Origin: Flavobacteriales bacterium
GTDB lineage: Bacteria > Bacteroidota > Bacteroidia > Flavobacteriales_F > PHOS-HE28
DNA: 64,000 bases
Direction: 5' to 3'
Assembly: GCA_016703105.1 (NCBI GenBank)
Contig: JADJCS010000004.1
Span: forward strand, 186,001 to 250,000
Under the pieces are notes generated by a model. That model worked only from the letters and a program-made list of their open reading frames with translations. It was not told the DNA's origin and did not search any database. Position 1 is the stretch's first letter; each line of letters opens with the position of its first letter. A program made the position numbers and the translations under genes. This document shows positions 33,345-43,042 of the stretch, one piece after another.

Positions 33345-35009
33345 ATGAACATCCGCCGTCCTCTCCGCTGGAAAACCTGGATCATCTCCGGTGCTGTTGT
33401 CGTTTCCGGCATGGTAACGGTCGCCGCGGGCGACAACTACTTCGAGATCTCCAAGAACCTGGAGATCTTCACCGAGCTTTACAAGGAGCTCAATGTCTAC
33501 TACGTCGAGGACACCAAGCCAGGGACCCTGATCAAGACGGGCATCGATGCGATGCTCATCTCGCTCGACCCGTACACCCAGTATATCCCGGAAAGCGATA
33601 TCGAGGAGTACCGCTTCCAGACCACCGGCCAGTACGGTGGTATCGGCGCGTTGATCAAAAGGAGCAAAGAGGGAGGCATGCAGGTGAGCGAGCCTTACGA
33701 AGGCTATCCCGCAGCGAAGTCGGGTATCTGGGCCGGTGATGAGATCCTGGAGGTGGAAGGCCGCAAAGTGGCCGGGATGGACACCGAGGAAGTGAGCAAA
33801 TTGCTGAAGGGCCAGGCGGGCACGAACGTAAAACTCGTGCTGCGCCGCGATGGCGGTGCGCCGCAGGAGAAGGTGCTCGTGCGGGAGGAGATCAAGATCC
33901 CTGACGTGCCCTACAAGGGAATGCTCGACGCCGAGAAGAAGATCGGCTACATCAAGTTGAACAGCTTCACGCAGACCGCAGGCAGCGATGTGCGCGCTGC
34001 GCTGAAGGAACTGAAGGAACAGGGCGCCGAAAAGATGGTGCTCGATCTGCGCGGCAACGGCGGTGGCCTGCTGCGTGAAGCGGTGAACATCGTAAACCTC
34101 TTCGTGCCGAAGAACGAGCTGGTGGTGGAGACGAAGGGACGCATCGCCGAGTGGGACAAGAGCTACCGCACCCTCAGCGAACCGTTCGACGACACAATGC
34201 CTTTGGTCGTGCTCGTGGATGGGGGCTCCGCCAGCGCCAGTGAGATCGTCAGCGGCGCGCTCCAGGACCTTGACCGCGCGGTGATCATCGGCGAGCGCAC
34301 CTTCGGGAAAGGCCTCGTCCAGCAAACGCGCGATCTGTTCTACAACAGCAAGTTGAAGGTGACCGTGGCGAAGTATTACATCCCCAGCGGCCGCTGCATC
34401 CAGAAGCTGGACTATGCCCACCGCGATAGTGCGGGCAAGGCGGTGGAGCGCACGGATACGTCGCTTGTCGCGTTCAAGACCAAGGCCGGCCGCACCGTGT
34501 ACGATGGTCGAGGTATCTGGCCCGATCGTAAAGTGGAAGAGCCCGAACTCGCCAAGGTGGTCGGTGGTCTCTATGCGGATGACGTGTTCTTCGATTTCGC
34601 CACCCAGTACCGTCGCTCGCATGATTCGATCGGGCCGGCGGAGAGCTTCACCATCAGCGAAGCGTTGTACCAGGAGTTCACCCAATTCGCGAAGGGCCGC
34701 AGTTTCACCTACGATACGGAGAGCATGGAGGTGTACGCGGAACTCGCCGAGGTGGCGAAGAAGGAACGCTACTACGAGCATGCCCAGGCGGCGTTCGAGA
34801 CCCTGAAGAAGGAGTTGACCCCTGACCCGGCCGAGGAACTCGTGCTTTTCCGGGCGGACGTCGAGGAGCTTTTGCGCAACGAGATCGTAGCACGTTACCA
34901 TCTGCAGACCGGTCGCGCGAAGGCCGCTCTCGTTACGGATCCGTACGTAAAGAGCGCATTGCAGGTCTTTGGCGATGGATCGTACGACACGATCCTCAAA
35001 GGCCAGTGA
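33345..35009 (+). CDS. S41-family C-terminal processing peptidase
   Basis: 554 residues with an N-terminal hydrophobic anchor (TWIISGAVVVSGMVTVAAG). A PDZ domain covers about residues 90-170 (GIGALIKRSKEGGMQVSEPY ... AGDEILEVEGRKVAGMD). The Ser-Lys catalytic pair is in place: Ser297 in VDGGSASASE and Lys322 in GERTFGKGLVQ, 25 residues apart as in Prc. A ~170-residue C-terminal extension follows the protease domain. CtpA-type enzymes trim or degrade periplasmic proteins from the C-terminus. Lies 12 bp after yidD. Confidence 0.93.
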   Translation: MNIRRPLRWKTWIISGAVVVSGMVTVAAGDNYFEISKNLEIFTELYKELNVYYVEDTKPGTLIKTGIDAMLISLDPYTQYIPESDIEEYRFQTTGQYGGIGALIKRSKEGGMQVSEPYEGYPAAKSGIWAGDEILEVEGRKVAGMDTEEVSKLLKGQAGTNVKLVLRRDGGAPQEKVLVREEIKIPDVPYKGMLDAEKKIGYIKLNSFTQTAGSDVRAALKELKEQGAEKMVLDLRGNGGGLLREAVNIVNLFVPKNELVVETKGRIAEWDKSYRTLSEPFDDTMPLVVLVDGGSASASEIVSGALQDLDRAVIIGERTFGKGLVQQTRDLFYNSKLKVTVAKYYIPSGRCIQKLDYAHRDSAGKAVERTDTSLVAFKTKAGRTVYDGRGIWPDRKVEEPELAKVVGGLYADDVFFDFATQYRRSHDSIGPAESFTISEALYQEFTQFAKGRSFTYDTESMEVYAELAEVAKKERYYEHAQAAFETLKKELTPDPAEELVLFRADVEELLRNEIVARYHLQTGRAKAALVTDPYVKSALQVFGDGSYDTILKGQ

Positions 35010-35028
35010 TCGCGGGCGTGATCCGCAG

Positions 35029-36648
35029 ATGAAGGCGTCGTTGCGCGACAACGCACCGAACTGGGCCCGATGGTCCGGCCACGTCCGGGTCGCGGCCGTG
35101 GTGATCACCGCGTTGGTGCTACCCTGGAGCAATGTGCTGGTGAGCAATGCCCAGTTCCTGCTCGTCCTCGCATGGCTGGTGGAAGGCATCGCTTCGGGCG
35201 ATCTCATGGGGCGCTTTCGTTGGGCGTTCACTTCGCGCTGGTCGCTCGTCTTCCTTGCGTTCCTAGCGTTGCACCTGGTAGGTCTCGCCTGGACCAGCGA
35301 TCTGGAATGGGGCATGGACCTTTGCCGCATCCTCGCACCTGTGTTGGTGTTCGGGACCATCCTTTCTTCCTCACCACCGTTGGGGCGCGGCGCGCTTTGG
35401 TGGGTGCTGCGAGCAGGAGCGTGGAGCGTGGTGCTGAGCACGCTGGTCTGCCTGCTCTTGCGAGGTGACGCATTGGCGAGCGGTGATCATCGGGCGGTAT
35501 CGATCTTCATCAGCCATGTGCGATTGGGACTGTTGATCGCGTTGGCCGTCCCGATCTTTCTACTCGACCGTGAAGTGCCGCGTTGGGCGCGCGCATTGCA
35601 ATACTTAGCAGCGGCCTGGGCGGTGACCTTCCTGGTTCTCATCGGCAGCCTCAGCGGCATCTCCGCGCTCGTGGTCGCCTTCATGGTGCTGTGCTGGTGG
35701 GCCGTGCGCCGGTTGCGAGCCGTTCCTCGCTGGGGTCTGCGCACGATGGTGGTCGTTGCGCCGCTCACGGCTTTGTTGGTGCTGGCCGGCCTGCTCTGGC
35801 CGAGGGCGTCGGCCCCGCTCCGCCAAGAGGATCTCGAAGTCTACGCGCCTAGCGGTGAAGCATACTACCACGACGTGAACGATCCGCAGAAGGAGAACGG
35901 ACAATACGTGTGGACCTATGTCGCTGGCGAAGAGTTGGAACGGGGCTGGGCACGTCGCAGTCACTTCGACCTCTATGGCAAGGACGAGCGCGGACAACCC
36001 CTGCGGGGAACGCTGGTGCGCTATATGGCGAGCATGGGGTTGCGCAAGGATTCGCTCGGCTTGCTCGCACTTACGGACGAGGATGTGAGCCGCATCGAAC
36101 AGGGCATGCCCAGCGTGCGCACCGGACGACAGAACATACTCCTGGCGCGTATCGACCAACTGCGGATGGAACTGGACCGTTACCGCGCGGTTGGCGATCC
36201 CAATGGGCACAGCCTCACCATGCGCATCGAGTTCTGGCGCACCGGTTGGTGGATCGCACGCCAACATCTTTGGACCGGCGTGGGCACCGGCGATACCCGG
36301 CCCGCTTTCGCGGAAGCGTATGAAGCGCGGCACAGCCCGCTGAAGCCCGAGTGGCGGCATCGCGCGCACAACGAGTACCTCACGTTGCTGATCAGCTTCG
36401 GTGTGTTCGGACTATTGCTGGCCTTGTCTTCATGGATCGCACCGGCCGTCGCACTGCGCGCATACCGCCAGCCGCTGTTCCTCGTGTGGGCCGCCATCTT
36501 CCTCGTGTCCTGTCTCACCGAAGACACGGTGGAAACGCAGACGGGCGCCACCTTCTTCGCCTTGTACTATGCCTTGTTCGTGTTCGGCGCGCGCGCGCTC
36601 AATGCGGACGTAGCGGCTCCAGCAGCGCGAGAATCCGCTGCGGGGTGA
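35029..36648 (+). CDS. O-antigen ligase family protein
   Basis: 539 residues from the ATG at 35029. About ten TM helices surround a large hydrophilic periplasmic loop (roughly residues 255-400). RAHNEYLTLLISFGVFGLLL after the loop is the Wzy_C/WaaL signature, with the conserved His of that motif. Such enzymes join O-antigen to the lipid A core or polymerise repeats. The neighbouring glycosyltransferases support an LPS role. The 3' end overlaps the convergent GT9 gene by 50 bp. Confidence 0.85.
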   Translation: MKASLRDNAPNWARWSGHVRVAAVVITALVLPWSNVLVSNAQFLLVLAWLVEGIASGDLMGRFRWAFTSRWSLVFLAFLALHLVGLAWTSDLEWGMDLCRILAPVLVFGTILSSSPPLGRGALWWVLRAGAWSVVLSTLVCLLLRGDALASGDHRAVSIFISHVRLGLLIALAVPIFLLDREVPRWARALQYLAAAWAVTFLVLIGSLSGISALVVAFMVLCWWAVRRLRAVPRWGLRTMVVVAPLTALLVLAGLLWPRASAPLRQEDLEVYAPSGEAYYHDVNDPQKENGQYVWTYVAGEELERGWARRSHFDLYGKDERGQPLRGTLVRYMASMGLRKDSLGLLALTDEDVSRIEQGMPSVRTGRQNILLARIDQLRMELDRYRAVGDPNGHSLTMRIEFWRTGWWIARQHLWTGVGTGDTRPAFAEAYEARHSPLKPEWRHRAHNEYLTLLISFGVFGLLLALSSWIAPAVALRAYRQPLFLVWAAIFLVSCLTEDTVETQTGATFFALYYALFVFGARALNADVAAPAARESAAG

Positions 36649-37630
36649 TGCGGCGGATGCAATCGCATTTTTTCCCCGCAGCGCAATCCGCGCAGGCTGG
36701 ATCGACCACCAAGGCGTGCGCATCGCGCCCAATGGGGGCCCAGCGGCCCGGGTGGATCGGGCGGCGCGCTGAATAGAGCCCGACGGCTCGGATGCCGCAG
36801 GCCGCGGCGATATGCAGTGGGCCGGTGCTGGCGGCCACCAACGCATGGGAACCGCCGATCAGGCTTATCAGTTCATCGAGCCTCAGCATTCCACCTGCGT
36901 CGATCGTCAGCGGGTGAGCAAGGGGCAACACTTCCCGATAGCGCCGCGCTTCCTCCTCCGTGCCCGTGACCACCGTCATGTAATTCCGTTGGTTCAGGAG
37001 GCGGGTCAACTCCGCGAAATTGTCCAGACCCCATTCAGCGGCACTTCCCCTGGACCCGGGATGCAGGATGACCGTGCGGTACCCTGGATGGAACCAGTCG
37101 CGGAATTGGGCATCGACCGCGGGGCGCATGAAGCCTGAGAGGGAGGCGAGGCTCTCCAGCGACGGGACCTCGTGGATACCCAACGGCGCGAGCAACTTCA
37201 CGTTCAACTGGGCCTCGTGCAGCTCGCTCTTCCTTCGGCTGAAGGCCACGCGCTCGTTGCAGGTGAGCCAGTGCCACCACCGATGGCTGGTCCCTATGCG
37301 CAGTGGTATGCCGGCGGACTTTGCCCAACGCGCAACATCGCCTTGCGGGAACACATGCACCAATGCATCGGCGTGCAACGCGCGGAGCATCGTCACCGGA
37401 TCACCGGCGGCGAGTTCTTCCAAGGTGATCACATGGTCCACATGGACGCAACGCTCCAGCACCGGTCGGGTGTATCCGCGCCCGATGAAGGTGATGCGCA
37501 CACCCGGGAACCGTTGCTTCAACAGCCCGGCGAGCGGCAGTGTCAGCATCACGTCGCCGATGCTGTCCGTTCGGCTCAATACGATGTGCTCAGGTGCCTT
37601 GGCCACGGTGCAATGCGTTGAGCTTTTCAT
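36599..37630 (-). CDS. Glycosyltransferase family 9 (heptosyltransferase-like)
   Basis: 343 residues. HIVLSRTDSIGDVMLTLPLA at the N-terminus and VILHPGSRGSAAEWGLDNFA plus GGSHALVAASTGPLHIAAAC in the C-terminal half are GT9 landmarks (nucleotide-heptose binding). GT9 enzymes add ADP-heptose to the LPS inner core. CADCAAGKKCDCI near the end carries five cysteines and could bind metal. Overlaps the GT2 gene start by about 41 bp and runs into the convergent O-antigen ligase gene. Confidence 0.88.
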   Translation of the reverse strand: MKSSTHCTVAKAPEHIVLSRTDSIGDVMLTLPLAGLLKQRFPGVRITFIGRGYTRPVLERCVHVDHVITLEELAAGDPVTMLRALHADALVHVFPQGDVARWAKSAGIPLRIGTSHRWWHWLTCNERVAFSRRKSELHEAQLNVKLLAPLGIHEVPSLESLASLSGFMRPAVDAQFRDWFHPGYRTVILHPGSRGSAAEWGLDNFAELTRLLNQRNYMTVVTGTEEEARRYREVLPLAHPLTIDAGGMLRLDELISLIGGSHALVAASTGPLHIAAACGIRAVGLYSARRPIHPGRWAPIGRDAHALVVDPACADCAAGKKCDCIRRITPQRILALLEPLRPH

Positions 37631-38348
37631 ACTTCATCCGCACTGCCTTCGCGCTCAATGTGGCGATCATCAGTCCCGCGCGTCCGTCGAGGAAGCCGAG
37701 TTGGAACCAATAGCCCTGGACAAATTTCGCTACGGGCGAGAGCCAGCGCTTCACCGCACTGGCCCGTTTTCCGGCCGTGAACAGTTTGCGCGCGTGGAGA
37801 TCGCTGTAACGTTCTATGCGCGACAGATGGTCTTGCACCGTGGGGTAGCTGTAGTGCAAGAGGTCGCCTTGCAGCAGCCTCACGCGCGTACCCGGTTCCA
37901 GTTCCAACGTTTCATGCACATGCGCACCGGCCCATTTCGCCTGCGCCTTGGCGAAGAGCCGCACCTTGGTGTCCGGATACCAACCGCCATGCCGCACCCA
38001 GGTGCCGCAGTAGTTGGTGAGGCGGTGCATGCTGTACGCACCCGTGAAGCCCCGTTGTTTGGCTCGAAGCAGCGAACCGATCAGTTGCGGGGAAAGCTCC
38101 TCGTCCGCGTCCAGCGACAGGATATACGGCTGCGTGGCCTGCGCGTTGGCGAAGTTCTTCTGCTCGCTGTAATCGGTCCATGTGCGTACCACTACGCGTG
38201 CACCGTGTCGCTCGGCGATGCCACGTGTATCGTCGGTGCTCTCGGCATCCACAACTATCACCTCGTCCGCCACACCTTTCAGTGCGGTGAGGCAGCGGCC
38301 GATGTTGCGCGCTTCGTTGCGGGTGATGATAACAGCGGAGAGGGCCAT
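37590..38348 (-). CDS. Glycosyltransferase family 2 (LPS core type)
   Basis: 252 residues from the ATG at 38348 (MALSAVIITRNEARNIGRCL). Nucleotide-sugar motifs are clear: VVDAESTDDT and ILSLDADEELSPQL (D-x-D), and YPDTKVRLFAKAQAKWAGAH with VHETLELE matches the WaaE/KdtX-like group that adds a sugar to the LPS core. First gene of a two-gene minus-strand unit with the GT9 gene. Confidence 0.88.
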   Translation of the reverse strand: MALSAVIITRNEARNIGRCLTALKGVADEVIVVDAESTDDTRGIAERHGARVVVRTWTDYSEQKNFANAQATQPYILSLDADEELSPQLIGSLLRAKQRGFTGAYSMHRLTNYCGTWVRHGGWYPDTKVRLFAKAQAKWAGAHVHETLELEPGTRVRLLQGDLLHYSYPTVQDHLSRIERYSDLHARKLFTAGKRASAVKRWLSPVAKFVQGYWFQLGFLDGRAGLMIATLSAKAVRMKYEKLNALHRGQGT

Positions 38349-38383
38349 GGAACGGTTGCGGAAGTTAGCTGTGCCCAACAAGC

Positions 38384-38413
38384 GGAAAGGCCCGCTCTTC
38401 GGCGGGCCCTTCC
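38384..38413. terminator. Terminator hairpin
   Basis: GGAAAGGCCCGC / GCGGGCCCTTCC with a TCTTCG loop (one mismatch in 12) lies between the start of the GT2 gene and the stop of the subtilisin-like gene, on the path of minus-strand transcription from the latter. Confidence 0.75.
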
Positions 38414-38432
38414 AGAGTTCAAGATCCTTTGA

Positions 38433-41066
38433 TCAGTGCGCGACCATCACTTTCCCCCTCGCCAGTTCACGGTCCTGCTGCGTGGCGCGGAAGAAATAGA
38501 GACCATCCGGCAGCCAGGCGGTGGTGAGGGTGAGGCGGCCATTGGCCGTGCTGCCGCGTTCCACAGTGCGGCCGGAGTTGTCCAGAAGCTCGATCAATAC
38601 GGTGCCGTTCGCGCCGTGCAGGTCGAAGAACACGACACGGTCCGCCGGATCGGGGAAGTGCGTGAGCGAGGGACCAGCGATGGTCTCGCTCATGCCGGTG
38701 TTGGGGTTGACCAGGTTCACACAGTAGTCCTCGGTCTCGCCGAACTCATAAGCGTCCTCGCAGCCGCTAGCCGCGTTGTCATTGTACACCATGATCACGC
38801 GCATGCGGGCGTTTCCGGGCAGCGCGTCCAATGGAACGAAGAGGTTCCCGGTCACCGTGGCATCGGACAATGGGGCGGCGAAAACGAGTTCGCCTGTGGT
38901 GGTGAAGTCCGCATCATGGTCCCAATCGATCCACACGGTGAAGCCTTCTTCGAACAGGGTACCGGCAAAGCCAGGGCTCAGGCTGATGGCTGTCGAGTCG
39001 CCGATGATGAGATCCGTGCCTTCGCTGGTGTAGTCGCCGTAGCCATCATCGCTGATAGTGGTGTTGTTCAGCGTGCCCACCGTCACATTGGCGATCCACT
39101 CCTCGCTGGCATCGTCGCTCACCGAAGCGCAGTAGACGTTGTCCAAACAGGCTCCACAGCCCGTGGTGTGGACAAGTATGGTGCTGGACCAATCCGTGGG
39201 GACCCCGTTGCACAGTGTGCGCACCTGTACATCATAGTCCGTGCAGGAGTCCAACGGGGTGATCTCCAAGAAAGTGTTGGTGATACCGGGGAAAGAGGTC
39301 CAATTGCCGGTACCGCTCACGCTCACTTGCACCTCATAACTGGTGGCGGCCAGCACGGGCGACCAGGTGACATTGGCGATGTTGCTGCCGATGAAGCCGG
39401 GCATGAAGTTGTCCGGTGCGGCGCAGCAACCTTCAGTGGTCCAGTTGAAGAGGCCACTGGGATCGCTTGTGATCGAATCGCACTGCACGCTCACCTGGAA
39501 CTCATAGTCGGTGCAGGGCAGTAGACCGCTGGCGGCGAAGCTCGAATTGATGAGGCCACCTTGGGTGGTCCAGGTGCTATCACCAACAGGGCGATACTCC
39601 AAGGTGAAGGGAGTGCCACCGGAGGCGGTCCAACTGAAAAGCACCTCGCCGATGCCGGTGTTGGTGGCGTTCAGGTCGAAGGGAGACGGGCAGGGACCGC
39701 AGGCCGCCATGATCGCCATCAAGCTGTTGTTCGAGTTGATGCGTCCTCCAGTGAGCGTATTGCCGGGCAAATTGCCCACTTGCTCGACGCCCTCGAAAAG
39801 TTTGTCGCGCACATACAGTGCTCCAGCGGCGGGATCGTTGTAAACGAGGGACATGAGATTGGAGCAAGGCGCGCTGTACAACAGGCCGATCACGCCGGCG
39901 GTGAGCGGGCTGGCGAAGCTGGTGCCGCTGGTGCTGCCTGTGCCACCGCCGATGCTCGTGGTCACCACATCAGCACCCGGAGCGCCCACGTCGATGGTGG
40001 TGGCCCCGTAGGCGCTGAAGGTGCGCATGTCCATGTTGTTCGTGGCCGTTACGCTCACCATGAAGGGGCTCGGGCAGGCCGTAGGCAGATCACCTTCCAC
40101 GTCGATGTCAATGGCCTGGTTGGCGGTGGCGCCACAGTTCAGCACGCCTTCCGCACCGAGCGAATCGTACACCGCGCACCACAGAGGCGCATCCGCGGGA
40201 TCGCCGAAATCGATCCCCCAACTCGCATTGGTGGCCACCACGAAGGCGCCTTTGCTGCCACCGGTCTGGTTGTAGAGGCGGCGCATCATCCACGGGTAGG
40301 TATAGCTCTCCACCACTTCGGCCTCGCCGATGCCGTCGCGGGTCACCACCATCATCTTCACGTTCCAGTTGGCGCCGGCCACCGCGATACCGTTGTCGCC
40401 TTTCGCGCCGATCATGCCGGCCACCTGCGTGCCGTGACCACCACCGTACACATCGTCATCGTTGCCTTGCGGGTTCCATCCTTGGAAGTCATCGGTGTAG
40501 CCGTTCGCGTCGTTGTCGATCCCGTCGTTCGGGATCTCCAGGTGGTTGAACCACGCGTTGCCGATCAGGTCCGGGTGGGGCAGGTCGGAATTCTCGATTA
40601 TGCACACCACGATGGTATCGCCCGTGGCGGTTAACCCGCCGGTGGTGATATCCCACGCCAGATCGCTATCGATATCGGCATCGTTCGGGTTCACATGGTG
40701 CCATTGCGACCCGAAAGTGGGATCGTTCGGGACGATGCGCTCGCTTATCACATGGTTGTTCTGAGCCATTTGCGTGGCCGGGTGGCGTTGCACCGCGTGC
40801 AGCAAGGCGCGCTGCGGAAGTGCCGTTTGGTCCGTATGCAATAGCCAGGTACGCATGGGGGCGCTCACCTCTTTCACCACGCGGAGTTGGGTGGGTAGGC
40901 CGTCCACCAGGGCGAGGTCTTTCACCAAGGCTTCGGCACTGCGGCCGGGCTGGAGCATCACCAGCACGTCGCCGGGCAGGTAGGCGGCCTCCTGGGCGCG
41001 GCTCTCAGCGGTGAAAAGAGCGAGGGCGAGGAGGGGGAGGGATCGCAACAGGTTTTTCATGCGCAT
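38433..41066 (-). CDS. Subtilisin-like (S8) T9SS protein lacking the usual catalytic Asp
   Basis: 877 residues; signal peptide (MKNLLRSLPLLALALFTAES; start at 41066 or 41060), an N-terminal prodomain-like region (30-110), then the S8 domain (about 145-405). His211 (GGGHGTQVAGM), Asn280 and Ser383 (SGTSFASP) are present. At the Asp motif the sequence is IVVCIIENSDLPHPDL: Ile157 stands where Asp is expected, 7 residues before the His of HPDL, with Glu158 next. Two fibronectin-like domains (about 455-640) and a GEVED domain (NARMRVIMVYNDNAASGCED) follow, ending in a sorting domain (VMVAH). Either inactive or using Glu158; a surface protein in any case. Confidence 0.9.
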   Translation of the reverse strand: MRMKNLLRSLPLLALALFTAESRAQEAAYLPGDVLVMLQPGRSAEALVKDLALVDGLPTQLRVVKEVSAPMRTWLLHTDQTALPQRALLHAVQRHPATQMAQNNHVISERIVPNDPTFGSQWHHVNPNDADIDSDLAWDITTGGLTATGDTIVVCIIENSDLPHPDLIGNAWFNHLEIPNDGIDNDANGYTDDFQGWNPQGNDDDVYGGGHGTQVAGMIGAKGDNGIAVAGANWNVKMMVVTRDGIGEAEVVESYTYPWMMRRLYNQTGGSKGAFVVATNASWGIDFGDPADAPLWCAVYDSLGAEGVLNCGATANQAIDIDVEGDLPTACPSPFMVSVTATNNMDMRTFSAYGATTIDVGAPGADVVTTSIGGGTGSTSGTSFASPLTAGVIGLLYSAPCSNLMSLVYNDPAAGALYVRDKLFEGVEQVGNLPGNTLTGGRINSNNSLMAIMAACGPCPSPFDLNATNTGIGEVLFSWTASGGTPFTLEYRPVGDSTWTTQGGLINSSFAASGLLPCTDYEFQVSVQCDSITSDPSGLFNWTTEGCCAAPDNFMPGFIGSNIANVTWSPVLAATSYEVQVSVSGTGNWTSFPGITNTFLEITPLDSCTDYDVQVRTLCNGVPTDWSSTILVHTTGCGACLDNVYCASVSDDASEEWIANVTVGTLNNTTISDDGYGDYTSEGTDLIIGDSTAISLSPGFAGTLFEEGFTVWIDWDHDADFTTTGELVFAAPLSDATVTGNLFVPLDALPGNARMRVIMVYNDNAASGCEDAYEFGETEDYCVNLVNPNTGMSETIAGPSLTHFPDPADRVVFFDLHGANGTVLIELLDNSGRTVERGSTANGRLTLTTAWLPDGLYFFRATQQDRELARGKVMVAH

Positions 41067-41493
41067 GTTCAGGGGCCGCGAAAGTAGGGTGCCTATGTCA
41101 GGGGAACGTCACGCAGGCATCAAGAGCCGCGCACGATCGGCGGGAGGGGCTTGGAAGGCTGTGAACACCGAGACGGTTGTCGGTTGGTGGTGCATGGTTG
41201 TCCGGCGTGATCAACTCCCCTCCCCAGCAGCGATCGCTCGCTGCGGATACATAGGGAGGGGAAGGGGGTCGCACGCCGCCAAAGCGCTCCGGCGACGGCG
41301 CGTGGTTTCCAAGCCGCATTTCCCACAACGTGTTCGCGAGGATCCGCGAGGAAGGAGCGGGCCGAAGCGATCTCCTTTCGCCACCGGCGTATGGATTGAA
41401 TTCCTCGCCGTCGCGTGAGCGTCTGAGCTCGTTTGTCTCTCACGTCCTTAACCTCAGGCCACAGGAAAAGGAGGCTCGCACCAGTTGTGGGGT
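41067..41493. other. 427-bp intergenic stretch with a G/C-rich palindromic repeat
   Basis: No convincing coding sequence. At about 41215-41270 there is an imperfect palindrome, ACTCCCCTCCCCAGCAGCGA through GGGAGGGGAAGGGGGTCG, whose right arm (GAGGGGAAGGGGGT) is shared with the insertion inside the alanine racemase gene at 44054-44101. A TACTTTCG sequence just upstream of the S8 start may be its promoter. Confidence 0.5.
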
Positions 41494-42930
41494 TCAATAA
41501 TTCACCACGATCCGTTGCGCAAGGCTCTTGTCCCCATTGATGAGGCGCACCAGGTAATTGCCTAAAGCAATGCGGTGCAGGGATATGGATTCAGTGGGCG
41601 ATGTGATCGGTTCGTCGATTACAATGCGCCCGCTCATGTCCAGTAGCGCAAAGTGCATCCCGAGCCAACTATCGTCATGGAAGGACACGATAAGGTGACC
41701 GCCTGAAGGGTCTGTCGCGATCAGGACGGATGCATAACCCGCCTCAGGAATCCCAACAAGCGCGTTGCACAATGGATAGGATGGAAGGTGGTTAGGCAGC
41801 CCCAGCTCACATTCCAACGGACTTAGGTCGATCGCATGCTCAACGTAGCCGCACGCGGCACCGACCGCATCCGGATAGGGGATCACACTCAGGTGGCTTT
41901 TGTTCAACCGATTGATATAGAGCTGGCCATTCGGTCCCAGTTGCAAGGCCCCACCGTGCAAATAATTGATCGGATTGTCGGGGTCGAGGCCCGCGCTGTC
42001 CACCACATACCGCGAAGCCATTATCGCAGTGGTGTCGCCGGCCAGCAGATCATACTGCACGGTCATTCGCGGAACATTCGCCGTTTGAAGATAGAGTCGT
42101 GAGGAGTTTGGGGAGAACTCTACGCCATAGCCACCTGAGGTTAGGAAGGGTGACCACCTTAGGGTGGCGCTGGCAAGGCCTGTCAGTGGATCGTAATCCA
42201 TCAAGTAAGCGTTGACGCCATATCCGAATGTTGTGCATAACCTACTGCCATCGGGCGCGATCTTCAGCGAGCCGATATACGAGCTGAGATAGCAGTTGCT
42301 GGATGTAATTGGGGGTGGCGGGGGGGAAATCACCGGCGTTGGGTCCACACCCGAAGCGGTAAGCCGGAAGGAGACGATGGCGAGATCACTACAACGCTGG
42401 CCCACGACCCAGCGATCCACGCCATTGGCGTGCAGGGTCGCAGAAAGGCGCTCAGTAACGCCAGCAATAAGCGGCACGTTCTTCAACGTGATGTCGCCCA
42501 AGCCGCCATCCAGGGTCATATCCACAACTGAATACGAGAGCGGAGTTACGTCATTCTGCGAGGGCACCGTGAAGATGTAGTAGAACTGGCAGTTCGATGG
42601 CTTGGGGACGATCAACGCTGATTGCGTGGCTGAGGATTGTCCCAGAAGACCGTAGCCATTCGACATCTGTGAGTTGGTCCTGTTCCACACGGAGACACCA
42701 TCGGTGTAGAAGAGCAGATCACCATCTGCGTTCGAAATGGACGACGAACCCTCCCCCTGGTTCATGGCGCTGTTGGTGTGTACGACTGGTGCGACGCCGT
42801 TGAAGTCGACGGCCACATTGTTGAAATACCACCAGTTGTTCTCTGGTTGCGCGGCACAATCAAACGCAAGGCTTGCCGCTACTACTCGGGCAATGTGCAC
42901 GAGGTGAATCGTGAAGCGCTTTCTGGACAT
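41494..42930 (-). CDS. T9SS cargo protein of the 'NNWWYFNN' type
   Basis: 478 residues from the ATG at 42930; signal peptide through CAAQ. The N-terminus NNWWYFNNVAVDFNGVAPVV, then SSSISNADGDLLFYTDGVSV, QSALIVPKPSNCQFYYIFTV and LKIAPDGSRLCTTFG are shared by a large set of Bacteroidota surface proteins built as beta-propellers. The sorting domain covers the last ~70 residues (LLDMSGRIVIDEPITSP ... LAQRIVVNY). The 49556-50981 gene is a shorter relative. A TACCTTTA sequence at 42939-42946 (minus strand) may be the -7 box. Confidence 0.85.
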   Translation of the reverse strand: MSRKRFTIHLVHIARVVAASLAFDCAAQPENNWWYFNNVAVDFNGVAPVVHTNSAMNQGEGSSSISNADGDLLFYTDGVSVWNRTNSQMSNGYGLLGQSSATQSALIVPKPSNCQFYYIFTVPSQNDVTPLSYSVVDMTLDGGLGDITLKNVPLIAGVTERLSATLHANGVDRWVVGQRCSDLAIVSFRLTASGVDPTPVISPPPPPITSSNCYLSSYIGSLKIAPDGSRLCTTFGYGVNAYLMDYDPLTGLASATLRWSPFLTSGGYGVEFSPNSSRLYLQTANVPRMTVQYDLLAGDTTAIMASRYVVDSAGLDPDNPINYLHGGALQLGPNGQLYINRLNKSHLSVIPYPDAVGAACGYVEHAIDLSPLECELGLPNHLPSYPLCNALVGIPEAGYASVLIATDPSGGHLIVSFHDDSWLGMHFALLDMSGRIVIDEPITSPTESISLHRIALGNYLVRLINGDKSLAQRIVVNY

Positions 42931-43000
42931 AGTGGATTTAAAGGTAAGACACACTAAGCACATTAGTTCGCAGTCGGGTGTTTCCCGAGTGCGTGATCCG

Positions 43001-43035
43001 TTAGGGCCTCTGGCCCGCCACTTCCGAGAGGCCTA
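43001..43035 (-). terminator. Possible terminator after murF-alr
   Basis: TTAGGGCCTCT and AGAGGCCTAA form a hairpin with one bulged base just beyond the stop of the MurF-Alr gene. No strong T tract follows, so termination is probable but not certain. Confidence 0.5.
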
Positions 43036-43042
43036 AAGCGCC

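Noticed and set aside
33285..35441. 718-codon open frame on the minus strand
   Set aside because: Antisense to the well-supported S41 peptidase and O-antigen ligase.
41120..41497. 125-codon open frame in the 41-kb gap
   Set aside because: Arg-rich, no recognisable motif, crosses a G/C-rich palindrome and has no promoter-like sequence.
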